From Ascarosepion bandense (lineage: Eukaryota > Mollusca > Cephalopoda > Sepiida > Sepiidae), in the NCBI GenBank assembly GCA_037127315.1, contig JBBBDQ010000225.1, positions 365,001-429,000 on the forward strand: 64,000 nucleotides of DNA. Direction: 5' to 3'. This document shows, one piece after another, positions 45,588 to 57,498 of the stretch. A program made the position numbers and the translations under genes. Below the pieces are notes generated by a model that saw nothing but the letters and a program-made list of their open reading frames with translations, ran no database searches and was not told the DNA's origin. Positions within the stretch are counted from its first letter, which is position 1. Each line of letters starts with the position of its first letter.

Positions 45588-48500
45588 GTAAGTATCAGAA
45601 TCTAAAATCTTTTGAAAGTGTAAATGTAACCTGAACAGAATTTTGTGTGTAGTGGTGAGAATGGGGACTATTTATATATCAAACGAAAACTAGATGTTAT
45701 TCAAAGATTTCATAATTAAAATTTACTAACTTTAGAAGAAACCCTTTTGTATAATTTTTTTTCATTATCTCAAAATAAAAATTCTCTTTCCAGTTTCTTC
45801 CTGGAGAAGAATATGTTGTCATTTTTTTTACGTTACTTGCGTCAGAAATGTGGCCGCTATATCTGTGTTCAGCTACTGCAGACTCTGAATATTCTCTTTG
45901 AAAACATAAGTAATGAAACTTCCTTATGTAAGTACATATTTCATTTATTTGATTTGTATGCTATTAAAGTTAATTAAAAAAATAATTGTTTATAATTACA
46001 TTTGATAAAAAAAATACTTATTAAAATTAAATCTCTATTCAACACTCAAAACAAATTTACTATTTGGTTATTATCGATTATTAAATGTATTGATGCAAAA
46101 GGTTAATTTGACATTTTAGAGAAAAAAATTTGATCTATTATAAAAGATGTCATTTTTACAACAGGTTAATTGATTTTTAAAATCTGTTTTTTCGGAAGGC
46201 TTTAATTTTTTGTTCACTTTTTCTTCCTCCAGATTACTTACTCTCAAATAACCACATAAATTCCATTATAGTCCATAAGTTTGATTTTTCTGATGAAGAG
46301 GTAAGATCTTTATTACAATCATTATGACAATTTTTTTTAATAGTATTCTTTATATACAATTTTCATGTAACTTTTTATTATACCTCTTAATTTAGGTCAA
46401 AGAAAAAATTAAAATGAATGATTTTTGAAAATTTCTATTACTCAATAGATTTTTAATATATTTTTAAGTTGGATTACTATCTTGAGCTAAATTGTAAAGA
46501 TATCTATGTACAAAATGTTTTAGAACTGCTAAAACTAATAATTCCTGCAACTAAGTGACTTTTAGTCTTTGCTGTTTTATCATTGAAGTATATTGCATAA
46601 GATTTTAAGATCTTCATCAATAAGTTTTGTCAAATGTAAAAAAAAATGTAATTTTTCTATCAACAGGTAATGGCTTATTACATATCTTTTTTAAAGACTT
46701 TGTCTTTAAAACTCAACAGACACACAATACATTTTTTTTACAATGAGGTTAGTAATTTTTTTCTTAAATTATTAATTAAAGATTTTATGTTTTTCAACTA
46801 ATATATTTATAAAATATATACTCTTTAATATATTGGCACATCATTTTTGTGGTTGGAAGTTATTTAATAGACCATTCAATAGAATTAATGGTTATAGAAA
46901 ACTTACTTTATAGTAGATCCTAACCATCTCTTTGGAAATGCTAACACTCATTTCATTCATTTGTGAAACTATTTTGCAATATGTATTTCAAAGGACTCAA
47001 ATATAAACAAGACACAGATAAATGTTTTTAATAATATTTTTAGATATAAAAATAATCAATCTAAACATCTTCCAATCCATCAAAATCTGTATTGTCAGAT
47101 GTTTAGGGAAAAAGCTTAAATCTTTCATTGACTAAAATGTTTTTGCTTAAAAAAAAAATTACACAGAAAACCAACTGTAAAAATCAGTTGATTTTGTTTG
47201 TAAAAATGTGATAAAAACAAAGATTCAGACAATTGTCTGAATGTAAGAGTAAATAATTTATATTTAGATGAAACTTTCTTCAGAAGCCTTATGGATTTAA
47301 AATAACGTTGATTTTCCAGGTGAAAATTAAAAAAAAAAAATCACTTCACCTAAAGCCAGGCAGAAATACCACTGATGTGTAGGGGATTACAGTGGGAGAA
47401 TAAAAAAGGTACAGGGGATGTCAAAAAAAAAAAAAGATAAGTGATGGATGGGAATCAAGCAGGTAAAAGATGACAATTGATGTTGCATTTAAACTTTTGA
47501 AGATTGCATGCATCCCTGATAACTACAAATGGAAGTGTAAGAAACAGTAGAAGCAGTTACATTTAACTAATTTGATGGTAAAGGTTGGGACCTTAATACC
47601 CATCTAATAGCACAAATCAATACATGTGGTCAAGGTACTGGGTAGGAGGAGGCTCATTAGAGCAGTTGCCATGAAAATACTTGTAGAAAAGACAGAGAAG
47701 CCATATCTCCTTGATGAGAAAGTGACTGAATGCGGGCTGCCAAGTCAGGATCGATTATATTGCAGATCCTCCTTTGGATTTTGTTGGGAACCTCAAGATG
47801 AATAGCAGGAGCATCCAATCAGATATAGCAACAGTATTCGTTGCATGAATGAATAGTAGATTTATATATGTGCAAAATGATTCTGATGAGAGAAACTTTC
47901 TGGCCCGACACAATGAACTCGCCTTCCTAGCAGTAGATGCAACTATGGATTGAATGTAGTCATTTCATTTGAGGGAAGAAGACGCAGTGCATTGCTCTCT
48001 AAAATATTAGCATTATGCATTCTGATGGTAGGCAGGAATGTTTCTCTATGGTGGTTAAAAGAGCAGTTTTGTTTAGGAGGCATTAAAATTTATGAACCAT
48101 TTTATAATTCATTCAATCACAGGTTGGAGGTCCTTTTTGAAGTACAGCAGTGAGGTTCACTTTGTCAGCCTTAGCAGATTTCTTCTTGAGACAGGCATAA
48201 ATAGTAGTGCTATCTGAATAGATGCCTATTTGTGAACTGATTACATCAGGAAGATCATTGATGAAAATCAGAAAAAATATAGGACCTAGCATACAGCCTT
48301 GAGGGCTGCCTGCATTTGTATGAAAGGATCTGGAAGCTTGCCCATTCAAAACAACCTTCCACAGCATAATCAGGGTTGTCAAATGAGCAGAGATGCATAA
48401 CATGGCAAGAATCTGATTGAACTCAATCACTGTCTTTCATGCAAGTGGTTGATTTCTTCACACATTTCCCCAATAATCACAATGAACACGCTTCTTTTCT

Positions 48501-51500
48501 AGATCTCTTCCGATACACATCCGCATGATTAGGAGGTCAGAATGTCATGTTCGCCTTTATTAAAGATTGCAAATAAGGTGAATAAGGAAAGAGATTTTTA
48601 TTTGTATTTCTCCAGATGGGAATTCAGACTAGAGCAAAGGTTAAGTTGATTTGTTGAGAGATGAAAAAGGACAATTATTAATTTTGGGAAAAATGACTAT
48701 TTAAAATTTCCTTGAGAGAAGCTGACATTATGTAATAACTCCACCCAAAGTGGGGAGAGAAAATTTTCCATGATTGGAAAGAAATAAAAAGGATAGAAAG
48801 AAAAGTAAGGCGGTAAAGAAGCTGATGTCATGTAATAACTCCACCTAAGTGAAGGGGGAGAACAGTCAGTGATTGGATGTGTGAAACAGAGGAGGACTGG
48901 TTGAATGTTAGGATATTTGCATGACACCCCTTATGTGTCCTCACCACACCAATAAAATAGGGACACACATAAATACGAGAGTCTTGAGGGACCGAAGACA
49001 GTTCCCGTGAGATCCCGGTAAGGAATGAGACAAAGTCAGTTTGAGTTGCCCTGCCACTGTCGTCAACCGTAGAGCTCCAACCGGAGGTGAAGTGATTTTA
49101 CAGTCAAAGTTGAAATTGCCAACCAAAGTTTGAAATAATGATAACCAAAGTTATCTGCTTAACTCTCTTAAGATCAAAATCACAATGTAGGTAAGAGAGA
49201 TTACAGTTGAAGAGGACACCCAAGGACCAGCTGCTGTGTCAATGCCATCAACGACTGACGAGTGTGACCTGATGACTTGTTCCCAGACCAAGATCGATCC
49301 TGACACAAGGGACAATAGGCCACGAAGGCTCCGGCAATACGCCACATCACATATTGTCTGAAATACTATCTTAAATGCAGAAGAGAAAGAAGAGATAGCT
49401 TACTGAGTTTAGCAGAGATGGAGACACACACACGTAGGAGTGGACAGGAGATTCAAAAGAGATCTCCCTAGCCAGAGTGAGATGTTTGCTGACATAAACA
49501 CCCAGGCCATGCATGTAGACATTGGAGTTCTTCCTAAAGAGAGGCTGGTATCCAGGAATAGAGAAATCAGAGGAGGGAATTGTAGGGTTGAGGTTAGTTT
49601 TGCATAGAGCTAAGATCTCTGGGGACCTTTTGTAAAGGAATCTTCAGTAGATTCCTAGTTTTCACCATCTGCGGTTGATCATGAGACCATCTAGTTTCGT
49701 CGAATGTAAAAAAAAAATATTTTTTTTAACACCAAGGATAAGGGGATTCTGCTGTATTTTGCTTTCACTCCTTTACTATTAAATATTAGTTAAATGTCTA
49801 TTATTAATATAACTTAAAAAGGAGCATATAAAATTCCTTTCACTCAAATAAGTTATGTGAAATGAGATGAACAAAGTTGTCTTTTTTGTTCTTAAAGAAA
49901 TATTTTACTTTTAAAACTTTTTACAAAAATTGGTATTGACCTTTTGCTATCAAAAATTCATTTGTTTTGTTACGTGTTTTTTTTTTGTTTTTTTTTCCTT
50001 TTTCTCTCTCTCTCAACAGATTTGACAGGTAAAATATTTTCAGGTCTCAAATAGTACATTTTAAAGCTGTTTATTTTGTCTATACTGATTTAATGATGTT
50101 TAATATTAAAATGTTTGCTTTTGAAAGTGATCATAAAAAAGTGATATTGCTTGAATCAAGTTTTGTGAAAATGTATTGACTTTTTTTTCTACAAACTACA
50201 CTAATTACTTTTCCAAATACAAATTTTAGTAATACTTGAGAAATATTGTTTAGTAAGTGGTTTCTATTTTTTCTTTTTACTTGTAGCACACAAATGACTT
50301 TGCACTCTATACTGAGGCCATCAAATTCTTCAATCAGCATGAGACAATGGTTCGTATTGCAGTACGAACTATCACTTTAAATGTTTACAGAGGTAAATTT
50401 TATTTAAATGTAATCCCAGTAAAATATGAATCTTCAAACAATGTTCATTAAGACTTTTTAAAATGAGCTTATGCCTTTTTTGGTTTGGGCAAATAACTTT
50501 TGCAGGAGTCATTTATTACAGTATTTAAGAAATATAAAATAACTGAAACAAGGATTTTATTTAATACATAATTATATTAAGTATATAGATCACTGAATAT
50601 TAAAGGTATTTAAGGAATTATGTATAATTGGCTATTTCCATTTTAATAGAAATCTCAGGTAATAGAATTTTAATCTTTTTTTATTTATATGTCAGTGGAT
50701 GACAAAGCAATGCTTCGATATATTAGGGATCGTACAGCTGCACCTTATTTCTCTAATCTTGTTTGGTTTATTGGCAACCATATCCTGGACCTGGACTGCT
50801 GTGTACGCAATGATGCTGAGTAAGTAAAAGCTTTCTTTGGTCTTCAAGGACAGTTGTAAATTTCTTGTGAAATATAATTGATGGGAAAACTTTCCACCTT
50901 GTATAAAGAAAAATTAAATGCAATTCAACAGCTGCAATTAAGATAACAAAAATACTAGTAAAATGTAAATTATACTAGACTTACAATATGATGCTTTTCA
51001 AAATCTGACAATGCTTTTATTCTTGGATTTTGAAACAAGCATGTGATTATTTCTCTTGAAATTTTGTAATAAATTATCAGTATATTAAATGTTAATGCTA
51101 AGTAAAATTCTCTGCATGTGGGTATTACTTTGAATTTGGGTCTGACGTTTAATGAAAAATAGGGCTTCATTGTGTTTTGGCAATGTTATATTGGTTTTGT
51201 TGGTGGGTATAATAGACAAACAAAATTATCTTTTATTTATTAGTATAGAAAATATAAATCAAGTGATATCAAAAATTTTAAAATCCATGTTATTGTTGAA
51301 TATAAGGAATCATTTTTTTTTTCTCAAGTCATCAGAGTAAAGACAGATTAGCTGATCTTGTAGCTGAACATCTGGATCACTTGCACTACCTCAATGACAT
51401 TCTCTGTTTGAATATTGATGAGCTTAATGAAGTCCTTGTGGAACACCTTCTCAACAGGCTGCTTATTCCTCTCTACGTTTACTCTTTGACAAAAAGGAAG

Positions 51501-51518
51501 AAATATTCCAACAGACAG
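45459..51518 (+). CDS. CLEC16A: CLEC16A/ema/gop-1 orthologue, seven internal exons, partial gene
   Basis: Coding segments are 45459-45587, 45794-45927, 46233-46300, 46667-46747, 50287-50392, 50696-50819 and 51329-51518. They total 832 nt, about 277 residues. All junctions are GT-AG and their phases join without a stop. The product corresponds to roughly residues 28-300 of vertebrate CLEC16A, including the FPL domain. CLEC16A/Ema is an endosome- and lysosome-associated protein needed for endosomal maturation, autophagy and mitophagy, and it works with the ubiquitin ligase RNF41/Nrdp1 in mammals. Compared with vertebrates there are two fewer residues between exons 5 and 6 of this set (VYR-VDDKAM against VYKVSLDNQAM). 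The first coding exon and all exons after LTKRKKYSNRQ are not visible; the next expected segment (SLPVSLYLLSQ-like) was not found up to 64000. No frame damage was seen, so the gene looks functional. Confidence 0.95.
45794..45927 (+). CDS. CLEC16A: CLEC16A exon (second mapped)
   Basis: Acceptor TTCTCTTTCCAG, donor GTAAGT. It completes the split Asp codon and reads FFLEKNMLSFFLRYLRQ, then KCGRYICVQLLQTLNILFEN and ISNETSL. CVQLLQTLNILFENIS is near-invariant among CLEC16A proteins. Confidence 0.96.
46233..46300 (+). CDS. CLEC16A: CLEC16A exon (third mapped)
   Basis: Acceptor TTCTTCCTCCAG, donor GTAAGA. Only 68 nt. It completes a split Tyr codon and reads YLLSNNHINSIIVHKFDF then SDEE, ending on a codon boundary. 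Confidence 0.96.
46667..46747 (+). CDS. CLEC16A: CLEC16A exon (fourth mapped)
   Basis: Acceptor TTTTTCTATCAACAG, donor GTTAGT. 27 whole codons: VMAYYISFLKTLSLKLNR then HTIHFFYNE. Phase 0 at both ends. Confidence 0.96.
47340..48360 (-). mobile_element. Degenerate antisense LINE copy in the CLEC16A intron
   Basis: Same family as 3084-6620. The 3' terminal block starts at about 47341 (TCACTTCACCTAAAGCCAGG). The minus frame 48113-48430 reads VVLNGQASRSFHTNAGSPQG then CMLGPIFFLIFINDL and GIYSDSTTIYACL, with palm box YSDS instead of YADD. Unusually, the terminal homopolymer on the plus strand is an A-run (47328-47340), not the T-run expected of a poly(A) tail on the minus strand. Confidence 0.85.
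48380..48535 (+). mobile_element. Inverted LINE endonuclease piece
   Basis: The plus strand (opposite to the rest of the copy) carries sequence resembling residues 183-216 of the LINE ORF: ATGCAAGTGGTTGATTTCTT (QVVDF) followed by a CTTCTTTTCTAGATCTCTTC stretch (SLLDL). This suggests an internal inversion of the LINE insertion. Confidence 0.5.
48540..49370 (+). mobile_element. LTR-like block with tandem 100-bp subrepeats
   Basis: AAGCTGACATTATGTAATAA at about 48719 and AAGCTGATGTCATGTAATAA at about 48819 begin two subrepeats with CTCCACC. Downstream are AATAAAATAGGG, ACATAAATACGAGAG and a GC-richer stretch containing ACAGTTCCCGTGAGATCC. Enhancer-like subrepeats, a TATA-like box and a GC-rich leader resemble a solo LTR. 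Exact ends and a target duplication were not determined. Confidence 0.4.
49380..49650 (-). mobile_element. LINE endonuclease fragment
   Basis: Aligns to 5785-6055 of the intact LINE on the same strand (for example TGTTTGCTGACATAAACACC, CCAGGCCATGCATGTAGACA, GTATCCAGGAATAGAGAAAT). It encodes the N-terminal endonuclease part and is probably the 5' portion of the same copy as 47340-48360, displaced by rearrangement or insertion. Confidence 0.8.
50287..50392 (+). CDS. CLEC16A: CLEC16A exon (fifth mapped)
   Basis: Acceptor TTTTTACTTGTAG, donor GTAAAT. It reads HTNDFALYTEAIKFFNQHE then TMVRIAVRTITLNVYR and ends with the first base of a split Val codon. Confidence 0.96.
50696..50819 (+). CDS. CLEC16A: CLEC16A exon (sixth mapped)
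   Basis: Acceptor TTTATTTATATGTCAG, donor GTAAGT. It reads DDKAMLRYIRDRTAAPYF then SNLVWFIGNHILDLDCCVRN. It ends two bases into a split Asp codon. Confidence 0.96.
51329..51518 (+). CDS. CLEC16A: CLEC16A exon (seventh mapped, last visible)
   Basis: Acceptor TTTTTTTTTCTCAAG, donor GTATGA. It reads HQSKDRLADLVAEHLDHLHY then LNDILCLNIDELNEVLVEHL, LNRLLIPLYVYSL and TKRKKYSNRQ. Ends on a codon boundary. Confidence 0.96.
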
Positions 51519-53264
51519 GTATGAAAGCCTACAGATACCAAATTTGAAATGCTCTTTTCTTTTCTTCTTTTTACTAGACTATACCTCCATATGTTTGTTC
51601 TGTTTATGTATCATTTGTTTGTTGGGTCATTTGGTAAGATTTTGGGATCAGGCTAAATCTTTTCAGCACCTTTCATGCTTAAAAGGCAACAAGCTAGTCT
51701 TCAGTATTAGTAAAAACGGTTATATATCAAACAAAAATTTCATTAAAGTATTACCTGTCCTATATTGCTATATCTAATGCATGAAATATATATGCAAATG
51801 TAACAACTATTATGAAATACAGGTAGTAATTTCATTTTGAGATTTGTAAAATGCCAAATTTACAGCTGTCTTCAAAATTAAAATCATTAATTCTAACTTG
51901 TAATTACTACCAAGGGAAAGAAAATTTTCAATAAGTGAGGGCTGAAATGACAAAACGGTTTGTAACAGTTATGAGGAGAAATAAATATTATATTTCTCTG
52001 CATTACAAAGGTTTAAAATAGTAGGAATGTAGCAAATAATTTAGTTGTGACATTTTTCAAATATTGAATAAAACATTTAGGTTGGCAGGAATTAATAATC
52101 AAGCAATAATCATGTCAGCATATATATTTTTTTCATATCTATATAAGGGATAAGTAGAAATGAGTTAACAATACACTAAGTGGAAAAGTAAAAAAAATAA
52201 ATAAAAAAGTTTAATGGTAATATTGCTTTCTTTGAGCACTGAATAAAAAGATGTTATGAAAGAAAAATATTTTAGTTAAATGCAATATATTTATTCTAAC
52301 TGCCAATTTTATAGATTCAAGTTTTTCCTAATTTCTACAATTAAAAAATATTTTTTGTTTTCCAAATTCATTGTCTTAGTAAGTGTTGTTGTCACAGTCT
52401 TGATTATTCCTACATGCTGATTTTTATATTCATGTTTGTAAGGTTTTATTTAGATATCATTAGAGAATACCCATGTTTTGACAAATTTGTAATGTCCACA
52501 GATTAAAATTATAATTTTTATGAACTTAACCAAATGTAGTAGGTTTATCTTTTCTCGTCATATAACCATTTTTACTCATAACTAATCTCACTTGTGAAAC
52601 TGAATGAATGCCACACATACATCTAAATGAACTTTTAATGGAAACTTTGATAAATGAAACACATGCAAATACCTAAAATAACTTTGAGTTTGTATTATTT
52701 TTTTAAATTCAAATTTGTATTGGAAACTCATAACATGTACTGCAAATCTTAGCTTGCATGTAGTCGTGGAATGCTTGACATTGTATGAAACAGTTTACTA
52801 ACCCTAAAGTATCATTTCACAAAAACATTGTAAAATTCTTGTATATTTATGGTTAATTGTTTTTTTTTAATTCTGATGCCACAAATATAATGATTGAGAT
52901 AGCTTATTATTAGAATTATATTTTTTAATATAATTTCATTACTGGGATAAATGTAATAATATACTTGTCAATTGAAAATTAAACACTTATATTTAGAAAT
53001 CTAAACAAAATTTCCAGTTATCTGGTTAACCCACTGAAAATACTGTCTGTTTTAAAAATGCTAAAAGAATATATAATTGTGTGTAACAAAGATTTTAGTT
53101 TTTCATTTTTTTTGTTTTTTTCCTTTCTACTTATGGGTTTTGATTTAAACGCTAAATTAATTTCTTTCTGCATCTCTGGGATGAGGAGTTATTATTATTT
53201 ACATGTGAACTATTGTTCTCCTATTTATTACAATATTTAGGATGTTGTGCTCCCAAACCTTCAT
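51519..53264. other. Presumed CLEC16A intron, no exon seen
   Basis: AT-rich. I searched for the next conserved CLEC16A segment and found none. Small ORFs are T-rich and lack motifs. Confidence 0.5.
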
Positions 53265-53535
53265 GTGTTTGTTTGTCAATTGGAATAACTTTCAGGGAAT
53301 TTCAAACTGAACCCTTTATTTAATCTATGGTAGTAGATTGTTCTTGTTTGACTGACCATGTCCAGAGATATCTTGTCTACTTCTCATTTAGCCCTGCTCA
53401 GTTATTATTTGCCTTGTTTCCACCAAGTCCAAATACATACTGACCAGTCCAGGGATTGAACTCACAATTACAATGTTTTCTAATAGCCTAGTAGATTAAA
53501 GCATTGGTTTGTGAATTTGGTGACATAATAATTGA
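53265..53535 (-). mobile_element. tRNA-derived SINE copy
   Basis: On the minus strand the head has a B-box-like GTGAGTTCAATCCC (53465-53452), with an A-box-like region near 53500. The body reaches AATAAAGGGTTCAGTTTGAA (about 53310). It matches copies at 60365-60590 and 61425-61735. Confidence 0.6.
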
Positions 53536-54539
53536 GAGTTCAATCCTTCAATCCAGGCTCTGAATTTGTAGTTTATAAAGTAAAAAATGCAATTAGGATA
53601 GCAAGAAAAATCTTTTCAATAATTAATTTTAATTATGTATTAATGGTGGTGTTCACATTTCTGCTGAGAAAACCTTAGTTACAATTTCTAGGAGAGTTGC
53701 ATAATCTGATTTGTTCAGTAATTAGATAAAGCCAGTACATGCAAACTTTGGATCACAGTGACTTGTGACTTTGTTAGCACAACTACTGATATGGTTTCAT
53801 TTCCTCAATTTCACTTACAAGGCTTGAGTCACTCTAGCTCCTTAACAAATTGATCCTGGTTTCATGGCTGGAATTAACATTCTAACCCATCTTTTTAATA
53901 ATAATTTACATGAGTAAGCAAACCTTCCAGATGCAGTTTTGGTGGGTGAAGTGAATAAATATTCATACACCTGAAAAATTAATAAATTTGCCATTTGTAT
54001 AATTGCTTCAAACTTATACAAAAGATGGATATTGACATTGAATTAACAATAAAGTAAACTGACTAAAAATACAGTAATTAAAAAAAGTGGGGGATTGGAA
54101 AAGTATTTATAATTATAAAAAATCAATTTTAAATTTATTCATAAGTATTGTTTATATGTATAAAGATGTATTTAGTATGAACAAAATTCTAGAATATTCA
54201 GTTTTTCATGATAGCTTACAATTTCTCCAACAGCTATTTGTTGCTTCATGTTTTATTATTTTTTATTACTATTGTTCACCAAGTATATGACCAAAAGTGC
54301 CACTCAAGGTAGAGGTTTACTGAATTATATTATGAGGATATGTAGGATAGATAACAGTTGACTCAAGGCTTGAAGAGGTTACAAGTGTAATAATCAGAGA
54401 AGCATCCTTTCAAGAATGTGTTCTACAAAGTTTTGGGGAAGAAGCTGAGTGTAATCTCCTTATCAATGGAATATGAAGGGAATAAAGAGGAGTCAACACG
54501 TGTACATGGCATGACGAGTACTAGCTGTGAAGGTCTGAA

Positions 54540-54850
54540 CTGGTGGATCTCAGGAATGTATCTCATCTGAGCATCTGTCATAAAAATAGTGATAGATGAG
54601 CAATGTTTTGCCTAACAAAGCTGGAAAGTAAAGATTGGGCAGCTCCAGCCCAGATATGGTAGCAGTACTCCATTTTTGGTTTGATCTGGCTCTTGTAAAG
54701 AGACAGAAGACAGATACTTTCTGGTGTTATAAAAAAGAACAGTCCATTTTTCCAGCTTTTTTAGAGTTGGTTGTGATGTCCCCCTCCATTGGTCTTCAAG
54801 TTACCCAACTTCTGCAGCTGGATCAATAAATTGATTACTTCAGTCTACAC
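54540..54850 (-). mobile_element. Divergent LINE fragment
   Basis: CAGCCCAGATATGGTAGCAG and TACTCCAT match the LINE segment encoding the CIEYCCHIWSGAP motif (DQIWQQY-type minus complement). The sequence around it is collinear but diverged, so this is probably a related subfamily. Confidence 0.45.
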
Positions 54851-54998
54851 TCTATCCTATCTCATGTTTTGATTTTATCATAAAACAGGTGAAGTTGAAT
54901 AACCTTCAGGAACTACTGTAAATGAATTGTTCAGGTTGAGCAAGTCACAAGAAGAAAAAAAAATATCTTCATAAATTTTATATCTTAGAATTCAACTG

Positions 54999-55399
54999 TT
55001 GAAGCAAAATCTGTACCGAAAATCAATCTACTTTCATGTAGACTGCTATCATCCCAACCCAAGTCTTAAGTTGAAATATAACACTTTGGCTGGTCCTGTT
55101 AAGTTTGGCACGTTGAAGTTCTTCTTAGGCAAACAATCACATGATCTCAGATGGCATGGTCTCTCCTCTCAACTGCAATTCCAACTTGATTCTCTTCAAC
55201 CCTCTGATCTACTCTGTTTGGCCACTTTGGGCCCTTGTTTATATGGAGTTCTGCTCAACACCAGCCTGGGGTCAATGATTCCTCTAATTTTAATCAAGGT
55301 TTCTTTATTGTCTGGCTTTCGAAGATTAATTATCTTTTTCAATTTGGGGGTTCTTCCTTTTTGTGAGTAGTAATTACAGGCATCAATCCACCTAATCAA
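54999..55399 (-). pseudogene. Unidentified retroelement-like reading frame
   Basis: The minus frame 55196-55399 reads IRWIDACNYYSQKGRTPKLK, IINLRKPDNKETLIKIRG and DPRLVLSRTPYKQGPKVA, continuing in broken frames to about 55030. The composition is protein-like, more so than other small ORFs nearby. I do not recognise the family. It lies in the presumed CLEC16A intron on the opposite strand. Confidence 0.3.
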
Positions 55400-55809
55400 C
55401 TTCCTTCCTTCCTTGGTATCTCACACTAATACTATTCAAGGGGTATGCTTCTGCCTTCTTCAGTTTTCCACCTCTGCCCATTACTTCAGTCCTCCTTTGA
55501 CTAATTAGGGTTGAAAATTCACTTGTGGTCATTAATTAAATTTTTATTATTTCAAATTTCTCCTACACAAGGAAAATTCTGTTTCGTACTTAAAGATTTG
55601 CCAGATGACTTCCTCAATTTCTAGTCAGGGTCATTAATTTCATAATTCACAAATCTTTATATTGTGGTCCTGTTTCACAGTGCAATTCCATTCATCACCT
55701 GCCCGGCTTGACATTAAGAAATTTTTCTTCTTCTCAAATTTTGCTTATATAAGATTCTCTATCCAGAACTGTGTTTTGATAACTTGTGATTGACTACAGT
55801 GTCATTAAT

Positions 55810-56010
55810 TAGTCAGTCAGTTAAGTGACATAAAAATAGACATGACTGACTGGGGAGAAGATTATCCTACAGTAAGTTGCCATTACTTTCTGCGATAGAC
55901 TGGTGGCCAGCCAATGCTATATAGAACCCAATCTGTCATGTTATTTAACCCATAACTGGAGGGATTAATACTTTTTCCAAGGGTATTTGCGCATAAGTGG
56001 ATGCAAGGAA
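55810..56010 (+). repeat. Dispersed 230-bp repeat, copy 1
   Basis: Contains GACATGACTGACTGGGGAGA, GCGATAGACTGGTGGCCAGC, ATAGAACCCAATCTGTCATG and TTAACCCATAACTGGAGG. The inverted copy is at 62999-63225. Confidence 0.8.
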
Positions 56011-57498
56011 TTTGACTGGAATTCAAACTCAGCTCCTAGATTTCTCATTTTGTTTATTAATCAGCTGTCCAAATTCACCACATAGCTTCTTTTGCATTTT
56101 GCCTCTCTCTCTCTCTCTCTCTGGGAAATCTCTTTAGGTTTTAGAGATATAACTTTTTCAAAAAAAAAATTGTTCAGATTATCAATGCATCTTTCTTTTA
56201 ATCTTTTTTTAACCCTTCAGTGCCAAACAGTGTTAGATGTTTCTATATATAAATTCTACTTGAGGTTTGAAGAGAGACTGAGTCCTAATAGATGTTTCCA
56301 GTAAGGAGTCTCATTGATAGTACAATTGTTTATCATAATATCTTGGAATCTGTTCAATGATTAAACCTTACATGCTTAGTTTTCAAGGACTTGAATGTTA
56401 AAACGAGTTCCTCCTACATTGAAATAAGAGAGGAGAGATAAGCTGCAAGGCTCTGGACAACTAAATTTTTAGCAGTGCAATCATAGGCCATAATGTGTGT
56501 ATAAAACATATAATGGGTGAAGGATATATAAATTTCTATATATCAGAAGAACGTTAGTCAAATGAATAACGGTGTGTATTGGGGGAGATTGAGTAATACA
56601 TTTTATCCTCAAAAAGGACTTCATTGGAATAAAGTTTTTTTTCTTTTTATGGAATTATATGTAGGAAAAGAAGGGGAATATAAAAAGCAAGTACCGGTTA
56701 GAATTATGCACTGAAAAGAAATGTTGAAGATACTGGAACACTAAAATTTATTTTATTGTATCTCCCCCCCCCCCCCCACACACACTTATTAAAAAAAAAA
56801 TATTGGTCATGTCTGGCCATGTAATCTCACTGAATGCATTCAGTTTCCTTATACTTTTATCACTTATTATTAGTTATCCCACACTGTGATAATAAATCTA
56901 CCTAGAATGGTGGATATATGTAAATTTAACAATTTGTTAGAATTACTTCTCAAACAAGAAACTTAATAAACAAAAATAAGCTAAAACTTAGAAATCTACT
57001 CCATGACCTGTAATGGTTGCCACAATGGATATGTAGGAGAAACCTGTAGGAATTTCAAAAGATTATATTAACATGAGATCTTACACATGCATTTGTTGCA
57101 CACAGAGCCTGACCATAATTTTAATTTTAAAAATGTTACTTTGGTCGCTAGATCATCCACAATGAATTTGTGTCCCGATTTATACAGTATTTCACTTTGC
57201 ATGTTTGATCTTTATTTTTATCACAATATGGGATAATTTATAATAAAGAATAAAAACAAAAGCATAAGCAAAACTGAATAACATCAGCTACGCTACATGC
57301 TCAAATACATCCAAAAAATTAAAAACGTAAAATTTCAGTATTTCAGTATCTTTGTTTACTATCATCCCATAATTATAACTTATGCTTGTGTTTTTATATC
57401 TTCCCTCTCCTATATATACATAATTCCATCAACTAAAAACATTACTTTAGTCTGAAGACATTCTAGAGGACAAAATGCATTACACAGAATTTTTCCAC
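56011..57498. other. Gene-free interval with simple repeats
   Basis: Contains (CT)n at about 56103-56122, a C-run followed by CA at about 56764-56786, and AT-rich sequence. Confidence 0.5.

Larger units (their letters stand above)
46748..50286 (+). other. CLEC16A: CLEC16A intron with repeat insertions
   Basis: The longest intron seen in this gene (3.5 kb). It holds an antisense LINE copy (47340-48360), an inverted LINE piece (48380-48535), an LTR-like block (48540-49370) and a further LINE endonuclease fragment (49380-49650). The remaining sequence is AT-rich. It ends TTTTTACTTGTAG. Confidence 0.9.

Noticed and set aside
45747..45977. 76-codon ORF starting MYNFFSLSQNKN
   Set aside because: Contains the second mapped CLEC16A exon but starts in the intron and runs past the donor; the splice-bounded exon 45794-45927 is the real coding part.
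51544..51777. 77-codon ORF just after a CLEC16A exon
   Set aside because: Lies in the intron, lacks CLEC16A similarity and a credible acceptor.
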